Source of the DNA: Candidatus Yanofskybacteria bacterium RIFCSPLOWO2_01_FULL_42_49
GTDB taxonomy: Bacteria; Patescibacteriota; Minisyncoccia; 2-02-FULL-40-12; GWA2-44-9
Assembly (NCBI GenBank): GCA_001795615.1
Contig: MGKI01000011.1
Coordinates: 1-44,995 of the forward strand
Reading direction: 5' to 3'
DNA length: 44,995 nucleotides
The notes beneath the pieces were generated by a model that was not told the DNA's origin, searched no databases, and worked only from the letters and a program-made list of their open reading frames with translations. A program made the translations under genes and the position numbers. Positions within the stretch are counted from its first letter, which is position 1. Each line of letters opens with the position of its first letter. Positions 24,917 through 31,666 of the stretch are shown piece after piece.

Positions 24917-25645
24917 TTACTTCTTCCTCATCGTAAAAGACATCTCCCCCCAAGGATATTGACCCAAATCACACTTCGGACCCTTGTATTCAATCATAAC
25001 CTTGCCTCCCGCTTCTACGCACTCGCTGTAATTAGTTGGATAATTAAACCAATATTTGAATGGGAATGGCTTTAATGACCTGAATGAATATACCGGAAAA
25101 AATATTAGCGAAGAAAAAAAGAATATAATCGCCAGCTGTAAAATTTTCTTTTCTCCCTTTACCAATACACGCGCATATAGTGGAATTATAACTATGCCGG
25201 TTAAAAAAATAGCCAATATCCCAACGGATATAAATCCTAATCCCAAGTCATTTACCTTTAGTATCCCGATCTTTGATAAGAAATTTAACGCACGGAGCCA
25301 GAATAAATATGAGATTATGCCCAAGCTTAAAGCTAGCCCAAAATAAACCCATTTAGAAAGTGCCACTTTATTTTGGACGGGAAGAGATGAATCTGCGCCA
25401 ACCTGATTATTTTCTTTTTTCTTATCTACTAAATACAGAACTTGTATTATTACGAGAGCTGCAAACCAAAGGGGAAAGAATAAATATCTGAAAGATGTCA
25501 TGAATTGGCTACACATGAATAAAACATTGGTTTTGTTAAAACACAGACTGACTCTATAATCTAAATAATAAATAAAAGCAGTACCACCTATGAGTATCAC
25601 GACAAGAGCAATAAATACAGCCTTATAAGAAGTAAAATATTTCAT
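24917..25645 (-). CDS. Five-helix membrane protein with Cys-containing C-terminal domain
   Basis: 242 residues with five membrane helices (about 9-30, 50-72, 93-112, 126-150, 165-187). A segment YSECVEAGGKVMIEYKGPKCDLG with two Cys follows, resembling short extracellular Cys modules of surface proteins. The end (EMSFTMRKK) looks like out-of-frame sequence after a G-run; see the entry for the adjacent frame. It appears leaderless: an extended -10 (TGG TATAAT, 25657-25652) lies six bases before ATG. Function unknown. Confidence 0.7.
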   Translation of the reverse strand: MKYFTSYKAVFIALVVILIGGTAFIYYLDYRVSLCFNKTNVLFMCSQFMTSFRYLFFPLWFAALVIIQVLYLVDKKKENNQVGADSSLPVQNKVALSKWVYFGLALSLGIISYLFWLRALNFLSKIGILKVNDLGLGFISVGILAIFLTGIVIIPLYARVLVKGEKKILQLAIIFFFSSLIFFPVYSFRSLKPFPFKYWFNYPTNYSECVEAGGKVMIEYKGPKCDLGQYPWGEMSFTMRKK

Positions 25646-25651
25646 CCTTTA

Positions 25652-25660
25652 ATTATACCA
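25652..25660 (-). promoter_or_regulatory. Extended -10 promoter, leaderless
   Basis: TGG then TATAAT on the minus strand, six bases before ATG 25645. No good -35 is needed with an extended -10. Confidence 0.65.
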
Positions 25661-25671
25661 AATAAACCAAC

Positions 25672-25700
25672 AAAAAACACCCTTCGACTAGTTCAGGGTG
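25672..25700 (-). terminator. rplU terminator containing its stop codon
   Basis: CACCCTGAAC, TAG, TCGAAGGGTG and then TTTTTT on the minus strand. The stem is a CCCTTCGAC...TCAGGG repeat element used as a terminator, and the rplU stop codon is in its loop. Confidence 0.85.
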
Positions 25701-25999
25701 ATTTTTGTTATTTGAACCTTCGTAAACGGTTGACGGTGGCCTTTCTTTTTGTGCTGGCGGGTTTTGGATTTATACCGAAAAACCATTTTCTTTTTGCCCT
25801 TGCCGTCTTCCATGACCTTGGCTATTACTTTAGCTCCAGATACTAACGGTTTTCCAACTTTCACTTCACCGTTTACCACCAGAAGCACTTGCTCGAAGGT
25901 CACCTCTTCGCCGTCGTGCTCTAATTTCTCTACGGTCAAAACATCCCCTTCCTGGACTTTGTATTGTTTTCCCCCTGTTTTAATAATTGCGAATGCCAT
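25688..25999 (-). CDS. rplU: 50S ribosomal protein L21
   Basis: 103 residues, full length. The pattern [16 protein letters not shown] at the start and [25 protein letters not shown] at the end are diagnostic. It binds 23S rRNA. rpmA (L27), its usual partner, is not next to it. TTGACA and TAATAT (17-base spacer, 26037-26009) lie so close that only two or three leader bases remain. Confidence 0.98.
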   Translation of the reverse strand: MAFAIIKTGGKQYKVQEGDVLTVEKLEHDGEEVTFEQVLLVVNGEVKVGKPLVSGAKVIAKVMEDGKGKKKMVFRYKSKTRQHKKKGHRQPFTKVQITKITLN

Positions 26000-26008
26000 A
26001 GTTGTTAA

Positions 26009-26037
26009 ATATTAGTCCTTTCCTAAAAATTTGTCAA
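26009..26037 (-). promoter_or_regulatory. rplU promoter, nearly leaderless
   Basis: TTGACA (26037-26032), 17 bases, TAATAT (26014-26009); ATG begins at 25999, nine bases after the -10 box. Confidence 0.75.
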
Positions 26038-26083
26038 AAAATTAAATACCTATTAGAAGTGCTGCCGATTTTAATATTATTTA

Positions 26084-26965
26084 TTACGACAACGAGGCAA
26101 TTAAAATTTTGTGAGCACTTTGTATTGTTTTGTTTCGGCCTGATTTTAATGGATTCACTTCTGTTAAATCAAAAGATAAGTTGGGATGTCTGCCGATGAC
26201 ATTAAGCAGTTCTCCTATGTCTCCCAATTTAAGCCCATGTTCGGATGGAATACCAGTAGCTGAAGCTTCGGTTTTGTCTAGAACATCTATATCAAACGAC
26301 ACATGCAAATATTCAAAAGACGAGATAAAATTCTTGAAATTTTTAATGACATTCCTTTTGCCACCCAATAACGCCCCTCTGTCAATGTTCTTGATTTTTT
26401 TCTTGGCAAATAACTCTGCTTCCCCTTTGTCTAGATCAAGATTGCCGACATACATAATATTTCCCACAGGCAATTTTTCGGATACTGACCTTTCGACATC
26501 TCGAATATCAAAACGGGCTACTAGCGGCCGCATATACATACCGTGAAAATTTCCAGTCGGACTGGAGGCCTTGAGATTCATATCCCCGTGCGAGTCAAAT
26601 TGGATATAACCTAAATTTTTTAAACTACCCACCCTATCCTTTACTGCCAAAATAGACGGCAGAGTAACGGAATGATCTCCACCTATAACAACTTGGGTTT
26701 GGCCGCATTTTATGTGACTGTTAATAAATCTCCTAAAATCGTTAAGCCTCTCTCCTAATATTTTATTGAACTGTTTGGGGTGTACTTTTTCTGGTTCTGG
26801 AAATACATACTCATTTATATAACACTGGGAAAACTTTGTTAAAAAGTCACGGGTTAATACGGCATCGGGCCCATTCTCCACCCCAATATCAACATCTTCC
26901 TGTAATTTATGCGGATTAGATATGCCGAACCTCGATTTGGCCTTAAAAAAGTGTAATACCCTCAT
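26084..26965 (-). CDS. Arginase/agmatinase-family enzyme
   Basis: 293 residues from ATG 26965 (MRVLHFFKAK); ATG 27010 in frame would add 15 residues. The binuclear manganese site is complete: GGDHSV, DSHGDMN, and SFDIDVLD; NFHGMY and a late EVNP are also family features. Members hydrolyse guanidino compounds such as arginine, agmatine or formiminoglutamate; the sequence does not tell which. There are no pathway partners nearby, so a salvage role or acquisition is possible. It lies alone between rplU and the accessory region. Confidence 0.88.
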   Translation of the reverse strand: MRVLHFFKAKSRFGISNPHKLQEDVDIGVENGPDAVLTRDFLTKFSQCYINEYVFPEPEKVHPKQFNKILGERLNDFRRFINSHIKCGQTQVVIGGDHSVTLPSILAVKDRVGSLKNLGYIQFDSHGDMNLKASSPTGNFHGMYMRPLVARFDIRDVERSVSEKLPVGNIMYVGNLDLDKGEAELFAKKKIKNIDRGALLGGKRNVIKNFKNFISSFEYLHVSFDIDVLDKTEASATGIPSEHGLKLGDIGELLNVIGRHPNLSFDLTEVNPLKSGRNKTIQSAHKILIASLS

Positions 26966-27010
26966 CCCCTTGAGCTTAGCACTTTTATTAAAAAGGGTGT
27001 GCACAAACAT

Positions 27011-27403
27011 TTAATTTAAACACGACAGTTTAATAAAAACAGAAAAACCTCGTACTAAACTAGACACAAGGTTATTGCTTATTGCGGATAGCACTGCCGA
27101 TAGATCTTGATGGTGAGCTGGCCGAACCAGAACATTGCCTGCCTGTGGAGGGGAAAACCAGGAAGTGAAAGTTCGAGATACAATTTGTTCTGACAAATTG
27201 TAATGGCAGAGCCAACTCGAACTTCTACTTCCTGGAAAACTTTGTTGGGTCAAATATGCGGGTATTTTATTAAAAACCTAGTAATTGAGCCATTAAATTA
27301 CCCATGTTGATAAGCCATTGACTTTTCATCTCTGATTTGATATCCTTAGATTACAAATGGCTTCGGCCTCGCCCCCGCCCTCAAAAGCGGGGGAGAACTT
27401 TTT
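27011..27403. other. Gene-free stretch with nested hairpins
   Basis: I see no convincing gene. A 20-bp arm pair (27158-27177 with 27216-27235, 18/20 matching) encloses a perfect 10-bp hairpin (TACAATTTGT/ACAAATTGTA, 27179-27202). A minus-strand terminator lies to its left and a plus-strand terminator-like hairpin to its right. The motif GGAAAACTTTGTT (27234-27246) recurs at 27920-27932 and in the arginase-like gene near 26829. It could be a mobile palindrome or a small RNA. Confidence 0.5.
27044..27070 (-). terminator. Minus-strand terminator with no gene before it
   Basis: CCTTGTG, ten bases, TACGAGG (two G-U pairs) then TTTTT. It ends a transcript entering from the noncoding stretch to its right. 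Confidence 0.5.
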
Positions 27404-27405
27404 TT
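27372..27405 (+). terminator. Plus-strand terminator-like hairpin
   Basis: CCCCCGC, eight bases, GCGGGGG, then AGAAC and TTTTTTT. No plus-strand gene precedes it. Confidence 0.5.
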
Positions 27406-27808
27406 AGGGCTCTCTTCTCTTAAAATTTACCTGGATTATTGCTTCAAATAGATTATTAAAAATATCTTCTTCAAGAACCCCAACTTTATTAGCTAACCTT
27501 TTACGATCTATAAATCTAACTTGAGACAGAACAGCAGTTGCATCCCTGCCATCTACCTCTCCTGCCTTGAAATAATACTCGCCTTTCTTTTTAGTTGTTG
27601 TTAATGGCACAGCAAGACAGGCATCGAGATTAAATTTTTTGATTATAACAACTGGCCTCTGAAAATCTTTACCGGTTCCGTCCTGCTCAAATCCTATATT
27701 TACTCCGAGTGAACACCACCAGATTTCTCTTTCATGGAAAAATACTTCACTCTTGCGTCCGTCAAGATTCTCCTTAATACCATGCCACTTCTTAAAATCT
27801 TTGTTCAT
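27404..27808 (-). CDS. PemK/MazF-family toxin (endoribonuclease-like), orphan
   Basis: 134 residues. The MazF-type beta barrel is recognised by EREIWWCSLGVNIGFEQDGTGKDFQRPVVIIKKF, the Arg in QRPVVI and the Thr in AVPLTT (positions of the catalytic Arg and Thr in MazF), and LSQVRFIDRKRL. Such toxins cut mRNA. An N-terminal extension of about 25 residues (FKKWHGIKENLDGRK) is typical of the version common in this bacterial group, where it stands alone. No antitoxin gene is next to it. A hairpin with a T-run lies 16 bases before its start, so expression may be controlled by premature termination. Confidence 0.85.
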   Translation of the reverse strand: MNKDFKKWHGIKENLDGRKSEVFFHEREIWWCSLGVNIGFEQDGTGKDFQRPVVIIKKFNLDACLAVPLTTTKKKGEYYFKAGEVDGRDATAVLSQVRFIDRKRLANKVGVLEEDIFNNLFEAIIQVNFKRREP

Positions 27809-27823
27809 CTTTGGTATTAAAAC

Positions 27824-27845
27824 AAAAACTGGTAAAAATTACCAG
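27824..27845 (-). terminator. Terminator in the leader of the PemK-like gene
   Basis: CTGGTAA, TTT, TTACCAG then TTTTTG on the minus strand, 16 bases before ATG 27808. It either ends an upstream small RNA or attenuates the toxin gene. Confidence 0.65.
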
Positions 27846-28062
27846 ATTGGGCCAATCCTCCTTCACTAAAGTTTCGAAGGACGCGGTAGAGAACACTGCT
27901 TCGCTCTTCCGAAGCTTTAGCATAGGAGAGGAAAACTTTGTTAAGGAATATCTACCAAAGTTTCATCAGTGAACCCTTGTTACTAAATTCTTATGAATTT
28001 GGTTATTAATGTTGGAAATGACGGCATGTTGGCAAGTTTAATTTAACATGATTTTAAGTAAT
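27846..28062 (-). other. Noncoding stretch before the toxin gene
   Basis: No gene is seen. TTCACT/AGTGAA (27862 and 27968) and GGTAGA/TCTACC (27885 and 27951) are spaced as outer stems around GCTTCG/CGAAGC (27898-27915), suggesting a folded minus-strand RNA that ends at the leader terminator. TTGCCA and ACATTA near 28030-28010 might be its promoter, which is weak. Confidence 0.35.
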
Positions 28063-28063
28063 T

Positions 28064-28085
28064 AAAAAGCCGATGGATAGTCGGC
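28064..28085 (-). terminator. Intrinsic terminator
   Basis: GCCGA, seven bases, TCGGC and then TTTTT, directly after the small Cys-rich gene. Confidence 0.85.
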
Positions 28086-28087
28086 GT

Positions 28088-28321
28088 TTAGCTTTTTTCA
28101 CGATTCCGTAATTCAGGGCAATAACAGTAAACACACCAATAACACTTACACCCCTTTGGATGTTCAGAGTGTTTCTTTGTTGGTATACCCGACTGATTTG
28201 CTGCCTGATCACACAAGCTACAGAAATTGATTTCTACATCATTATAGTGATCTGTGGTCCGTATAATCTGCTGAAAAATGTGCTGATGATTAGGCCAATC
28301 AAGTTTCAAGGTGACTTCCAT
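28088..28321 (-). CDS. Small Cys-rich hypothetical protein
   Basis: 77 residues from ATG 28321; AAGGAGG lies nine bases before it, which decides against the longer in-frame start. Six Cys occur in FCSLC and CKCYWCVYCYC, so a zinc-binding fold is possible; the first pair is a CxxC knuckle with two more Cys pairs downstream. No known family. It starts 14 bases after the previous stop, so the pair is an operon. Confidence 0.65.
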   Translation of the reverse strand: MEVTLKLDWPNHQHIFQQIIRTTDHYNDVEINFCSLCDQAANQSGIPTKKHSEHPKGCKCYWCVYCYCPELRNREKS

Positions 28322-28335
28322 GTCTTTTGCCCTCC

Positions 28336-28728
28336 TTACATCACTGACCAATGAAGATTCATTGATGGTCTAAATTTATTAATGAGGAATCTGGAGAGAG
28401 ATGAAACCCCTGGATAACCAGATTCATACAGACATTCCACATAGTCATCACGAGACCGATAAACATGAGTTGATTCTTGTCCATTGGTCTTATCTTTGAT
28501 CTTTAGCAAAGATTGAACCTCGATAATCCAACCACCGGTAGTAAGCAGGTGCTCTTTTTCCAGAGTAAATTCACTCTTGCCGTCGTCGGCAGCAAAACTA
28601 ATCTTCCAACATTCCCAGCTTGGTTCAGAAAATTCAGTATTTTGCCATTTGAGACTGCCGGACCTTGTTTGTTCTAAAACCTGATCAACTTGAGGATCTT
28701 CTTTCTTGATAAATCTATCGCTGAACAT
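28336..28728 (-). CDS. Hypothetical protein
   Basis: 130 residues from ATG 28728, preceded by AGGAG at five bases' distance; longer in-frame starts lie upstream of this site. It is soluble, with a central beta-rich part (SWECWKISFAADDGKSEFTLEKEHLL, WIIEVQSLLKI). No recognised domain or signal. TTTACT and TATATA (17-base spacer, near 28787-28760) may be the promoter. It is first gene of a two-gene unit ending at the terminator at 28064. Confidence 0.65.
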   Translation of the reverse strand: MFSDRFIKKEDPQVDQVLEQTRSGSLKWQNTEFSEPSWECWKISFAADDGKSEFTLEKEHLLTTGGWIIEVQSLLKIKDKTNGQESTHVYRSRDDYVECLYESGYPGVSSLSRFLINKFRPSMNLHWSVM

Positions 28729-28795
28729 ACTTACTCCTGATTTTTTAGGTACCAATAGTTATATACATCAAATTACTTAATAAGTAAACAGCAAC

Positions 28796-28822
28796 AAAAA
28801 ACCAGCATTTCTGCTGTTTTTG
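28796..28822 (-). terminator. Terminator closing the tRNA-Glu transcript
   Basis: CAGCA, GAAA, TGCTG then GTTTTTTG on the minus strand, about 210 bases after the tRNA. A-rich and T-rich flanks make it work both ways. Confidence 0.6.
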
Positions 28823-29028
28823 TGACGAAAGTTTTCCCCTCCTCTTGCTTCGCTCCGCCGAAGTTTTAACGCAGGCGAGACCCCTCCAAAAAAGCTGTTT
28901 TCGGAAAACCCGGTAACTATTGGCAACGTCAGACGTTGCCAATGTAAATCAAATATATATACCAGAGGCATCGAGTCGAACTCGATAGCCTCGTCACTCG
29001 ACTTCTTACGAAGCCGAGTTTGACTCGG
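28823..29028 (-). other. Hairpin-rich tail behind tRNA-Glu
   Basis: On the minus strand the tRNA is followed by GCCGAGT/ACTCGGC, GAGTCGAACTC-type palindromes and a perfect 11-bp hairpin ATTGGCAACGT/ACGTTGCCAAT (28919-28943), then GTTTTC/GAAAAC. No reading frame is convincing. Confidence 0.6.
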
Positions 29029-29103
29029 CAGCGCCAACCGGATTTGAACCGGTGTTACATGGATGAGAACCATGTGTCCTAGACCGGGCTAGACGATGGC
29101 GCC
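29029..29103 (-). tRNA. tRNA-Glu (anticodon CTC)
   Basis: A complete cloverleaf of 75 bases: acceptor GGCGCCA with TGGCGCT (one G-U), D arm, anticodon stem CATGG/CCATG with loop TTCTCAT, and T arm ACCGG/CCGGT with TTCAAAT. The anticodon CTC is at 29067-29065. The discriminator is G and CCA is not encoded. It has its own promoter. Confidence 0.95.
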
Positions 29104-29114
29104 ATTAGGTTTTA

Positions 29115-29143
29115 ATATTACTAAAAAAATTGATTTTTCTCAA
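29115..29143 (-). promoter_or_regulatory. tRNA-Glu promoter
   Basis: TTGAGA (29143-29138), 17 bases, TAATAT (29120-29115); the tRNA begins about 12 bases after the -10 box. Confidence 0.65.
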
Positions 29144-29159
29144 GAAAAAACGGCCCGGA

Positions 29160-29750
29160 TTAAGCCGCCTGATCATTCTCGATTCTGTTGCACTCATCAT
29201 CAATTAGACGATAGAATCTTGCATCCGTAGTTGCCGCGATCGGCAAGATATATTTTCTGGTTTCTCTTACTTTCTTTAATTTCCTCTCTTTGGGCTGAAC
29301 ATCTATGCTCCGAAGATTATGCAAGCGATCCGCCAGCTTAACTCTGCGAATCAGCAAGGTGTCCGATATTATCTGGCGAAAATAATTTTCCAAGTCAACT
29401 TTTCTTTTTTCAATCAACCCTCTTTTTCGGTAAGTCATCTTTTCCTTGGAAAGGACGCGCAGAGCGTCATCAATTTCCCATCCGAATAATTTTTCTATCA
29501 TTCCAGCCGGAACAAACTGATCCTCGTAAATGTCGTGCAGTAAAGCTACTGCCAACTCCTCAGATGTGGTGGGGCCTAAATCCAAAAGAATAAGGGACAC
29601 TTCCCTGCAATGTTCAAAATATCTCTGACCGTTATCCCTGGTCTGGGGTCTGTGAAAATATTTTGCCAATGAATATGCCCACAGCAACCAATCTGGGCTT
29701 TCAAAACCCAACTCATCTTCCACTCTTTCAAAGAACATGTCTCTACCCAT
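29160..29750 (-). CDS. HD-domain protein, stand-alone (p)ppGpp hydrolase-like
   Basis: 196 residues from ATG 29750; AAAGGAG ends five bases before it. The order YFEHCREV (His47), ALLHDIYED (His72-Asp73, Glu76-Asp77) and KLADRLHNLRS matches the hydrolase half of SpoT/RelA proteins. The synthetase and regulatory domains are absent, so it resembles small alarmone hydrolases (Mesh1-like). It would degrade (p)ppGpp, but other nucleotide substrates are possible. Its promoter shares the -35 region with the divergent small membrane protein gene, and tRNA-Glu lies downstream with its own promoter. Confidence 0.8.
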   Translation of the reverse strand: MGRDMFFERVEDELGFESPDWLLWAYSLAKYFHRPQTRDNGQRYFEHCREVSLILLDLGPTTSEELAVALLHDIYEDQFVPAGMIEKLFGWEIDDALRVLSKEKMTYRKRGLIEKRKVDLENYFRQIISDTLLIRRVKLADRLHNLRSIDVQPKERKLKKVRETRKYILPIAATTDARFYRLIDDECNRIENDQAA

Positions 29751-29781
29751 TTCCACTCCTTTCGTCTTAGGTGTGGGCCTA

Positions 29782-29832
29782 TTATAACACGCATTTTTGG
29801 ATTTGACAAAATAGGTAAGGGTATGTTATAAT
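29782..29832. promoter_or_regulatory. Divergent promoters sharing one -35 region
   Basis: Plus: TTGACA 29803-29808, 18 bases, TGT TATAAT 29827-29832. Minus: TTGTCA 29809-29804, 17 bases, TGT TATAAT 29787-29782. Both have extended -10 boxes, and the -35 boxes overlap by five bases. Confidence 0.85.
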
Positions 29833-29867
29833 TAAACCATCCGGCTCAACAAAAGGAGGAGGACCTG

Positions 29868-30089
29868 ATGTGGCATTTGTTCTTGTTCTTCGTAGTCGCT
29901 GGCGCGCTTGGCGCCGGCATCGGATATGTCGCGGAAACATCGTTTTCCGCAACAACCGAAGTGCTGATTGGCGTAGGCATGTTAGTGCTCGCGTCGGTCA
30001 TCGTTCGTGTTGTTTGGACATTCGTCCGGCCATGTTTCAAGGCCATTGATGAAGCCGTCCGATTCGGCGAAGAATCGGCGGGCCAGTAA
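29868..30089 (+). CDS. Small two-helix membrane protein
   Basis: 73 residues with two membrane helices (about 2-22 with GALGAGIGY, and 31-53), and a charged tail (KAIDEAVRFGEESAGQ). A very strong Shine-Dalgarno (AAGGAGGAGG) lies five bases before ATG, and the promoter is near consensus with an extended -10. GC content is higher than in the neighbours. No family is known to me; small size and glycine-rich first helix suggest an oligomerising membrane peptide, which is inference. Confidence 0.7.
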   Translation: MWHLFLFFVVAGALGAGIGYVAETSFSATTEVLIGVGMLVLASVIVRVVWTFVRPCFKAIDEAVRFGEESAGQ

Positions 30090-30110
30090 CCCACCGCCTT
30101 TCCACCGTCA

Positions 30111-30136
30111 GCCCCCAGAACATAGGGGGCCTTTTT
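30111..30136 (+). terminator. Intrinsic terminator
   Basis: GCCCCC, eight bases, GGGGGC then CTTTTT, after the small membrane protein gene. Confidence 0.85.
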
Positions 30137-30185
30137 AACCACAGAAACCCTTCACACTTCCATATTATGATATGTGGGAATAAAG

Positions 30186-30274
30186 CTATTAAACGGGATA
30201 GCTGGTTATCCCGTTTAATAGAAAACGTGAAATACATGAGGTTTAACCTCATGTTGAGGTTTAACCTCAACATG
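30186..30274. repeat. Cluster of three perfect palindromes behind murF
   Basis: A 15-bp stem (CTATTAAACGGGATA and complement, loop GCTGGT) at 30186-30221, then CATGAGGTT-T-AACCTCATG (30235-30253) overlapping CATGTTGAGGTT-T-AACCTCAACATG (30250-30274). No T-run follows on either strand. Confidence 0.75.
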
Positions 30275-30276
30275 AC

Positions 30277-31599
30277 TTATGACTTAAGCCATTTTTTGGA
30301 CTGTCTAACGAGCAGTTCTTTTTTCTTTTCCGGTTCCGCCATTATTTCCTCGACAATCTTCTCCATTCTAACTCCCTGAGAACCCTTTACCAATATTAAG
30401 TCGCCTTCTTTTACCAGCTCCTGGATTTTATTTTTTGCCATATCAGATTCTTCAAAGATAAAAATATTTTCTTTCGGCATCTGATTCTCTGCGCTGTCAG
30501 CGATAAATTTTGCCTTTGAACCGACGCATATCAACAAATCAACAAAACTGCCCGCTAAGTCCCCCACCGCTTGATGGGCTTGAATAGTATATTTCCCCAA
30601 CTCAAGCATGTCGCCCAATACGGCTATTTTTCTTTTAGCGGGCAATGATTTTAAGGTATCAAGGGCAAGGTGGGTCGATGCCGGCGAAGCGTTATAGGTG
30701 TCGTCAATAATCCAAGAGTTTTTAATCCCGGCCAAAATTTTCAGCCGTCCTTTTGGCCCGTCATAGTATGACAGCGCGTCGCTTATCTCAACCAGATTTA
30801 ATCCAAGCGCAACACCGACGGCAGCGGCTGCGGCGGCGGACCAGGCCTGCGACTTGCCAAGAGAGCCGTTTATATTAACCGGCACAAAACCCTGCCTGCC
30901 GGCAGGCAGGTATTCCCCACCGTAATGGAGTTTGAAAGTGACTCCAATTGGCATATTACCGTCTACTTTATATTCGAAATTTGAGACCTTTATACTTGCC
31001 CCGTCACCAAAACCATAAGTAAGCACTCTCGCCTTGGTTTTCTCTTTCATGTCTAAAACAACATCATCGTCAGCGTTTAGAATGGCATAGCCGGTCGGTT
31101 CAAGCGCCTCTATTAACTTTGACTTCTCTCTCGCCACCGCTTCTGAACCAGAAAAAAATTCAATGTGGACCGGTATCTCTCCAACAGCCGTGACAATCCC
31201 AATGTGGGGTCTGAATTTTTTAACCAATTTTTTGATATCCCCCGGCTTATCGGCTCCAAATTCAAGCACTAAAACTTCAGGATAATTACGACCAAGAACC
31301 AAGAACCAAGAACCAAGAACCAAAACCTTAAGCCAAAACCACAAAGTATTGCCGCCTTCGTAGTAGTCATCCATCCAGTTGCCGACAATCACCAATGGCA
31401 CGCCGAACTCGTTATTCAAATTACCCTTTCCGGAACGAACTCTTTTTGTGCTGCTTAAAACAGACGCTATGGCTTCCTTGGTCGATGTTTTGCCCACATT
31501 CCCGGTAATAGCGACAATCTGGGGTTTATAGCGCCACAGGTAGAGCTTGGCAAGCAAATTGAGCTTCCATATAATAATTGTCTTAATCAAATTTTTCAT
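30277..31599 (-). CDS. murF: UDP-MurNAc-tripeptide-D-Ala-D-Ala ligase
   Basis: 440 residues. ATP-binding ITGNVGKTSTKEA at about 34-46, the central Mur-ligase domain (HIEFFSGSEAVAREKSKL, NADDDVV) and the C-terminal domain (IIDDTYNASPAST, VLGDMLELG) are complete. It adds D-Ala-D-Ala to the peptidoglycan precursor in the cytoplasm. Two insertions made of repeat DNA stay in frame: VLVLGSWFLVLG (CCAAGAA word, 31291-31326) and LPAGRQG (perfect 20-bp palindrome at 30891-30910). It is the last gene of the dcw cluster here; murE, which normally precedes it, is not present in the cluster. Confidence 0.96.
   Translation of the reverse strand: MKNLIKTIIIWKLNLLAKLYLWRYKPQIVAITGNVGKTSTKEAIASVLSSTKRVRSGKGNLNNEFGVPLVIVGNWMDDYYEGGNTLWFWLKVLVLGSWFLVLGRNYPEVLVLEFGADKPGDIKKLVKKFRPHIGIVTAVGEIPVHIEFFSGSEAVAREKSKLIEALEPTGYAILNADDDVVLDMKEKTKARVLTYGFGDGASIKVSNFEYKVDGNMPIGVTFKLHYGGEYLPAGRQGFVPVNINGSLGKSQAWSAAAAAAVGVALGLNLVEISDALSYYDGPKGRLKILAGIKNSWIIDDTYNASPASTHLALDTLKSLPAKRKIAVLGDMLELGKYTIQAHQAVGDLAGSFVDLLICVGSKAKFIADSAENQMPKENIFIFEESDMAKNKIQELVKEGDLILVKGSQGVRMEKIVEEIMAEPEKKKELLVRQSKKWLKS
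30891..30910. repeat. In-frame perfect palindrome in murF
   Basis: CCTGCCTGCCGGCAGGCAGG is its own reverse complement. Read in frame as LPAGRQ in a surface loop of MurF. Confidence 0.8.
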
Positions 31600-31633
31600 G
31601 GGTTTAGAAATTAGAAATTAGGATTTAGAAATT

Positions 31634-31666
31634 CCAGACGATAAAAATCTTATTTTTATCGTCTGG
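31634..31666. repeat. Perfect hairpin across the ftsI stop codon
   Basis: 15-bp arms (CCAGACGATAAAAAT and complement) with a three-base loop. The left arm on the coding strand is the last codons of the penicillin-binding protein plus its stop. No T-run follows. Confidence 0.75.

Noticed and set aside
27011-27253. 80-codon minus-strand reading frame
   Set aside because: It runs through the nested hairpin, has no ribosome site and an unusual composition; treated as noncoding.
28777-29073. Reading frame over tRNA-Glu and its tail
   Set aside because: It overlaps a clear tRNA and hairpins; chance frame.
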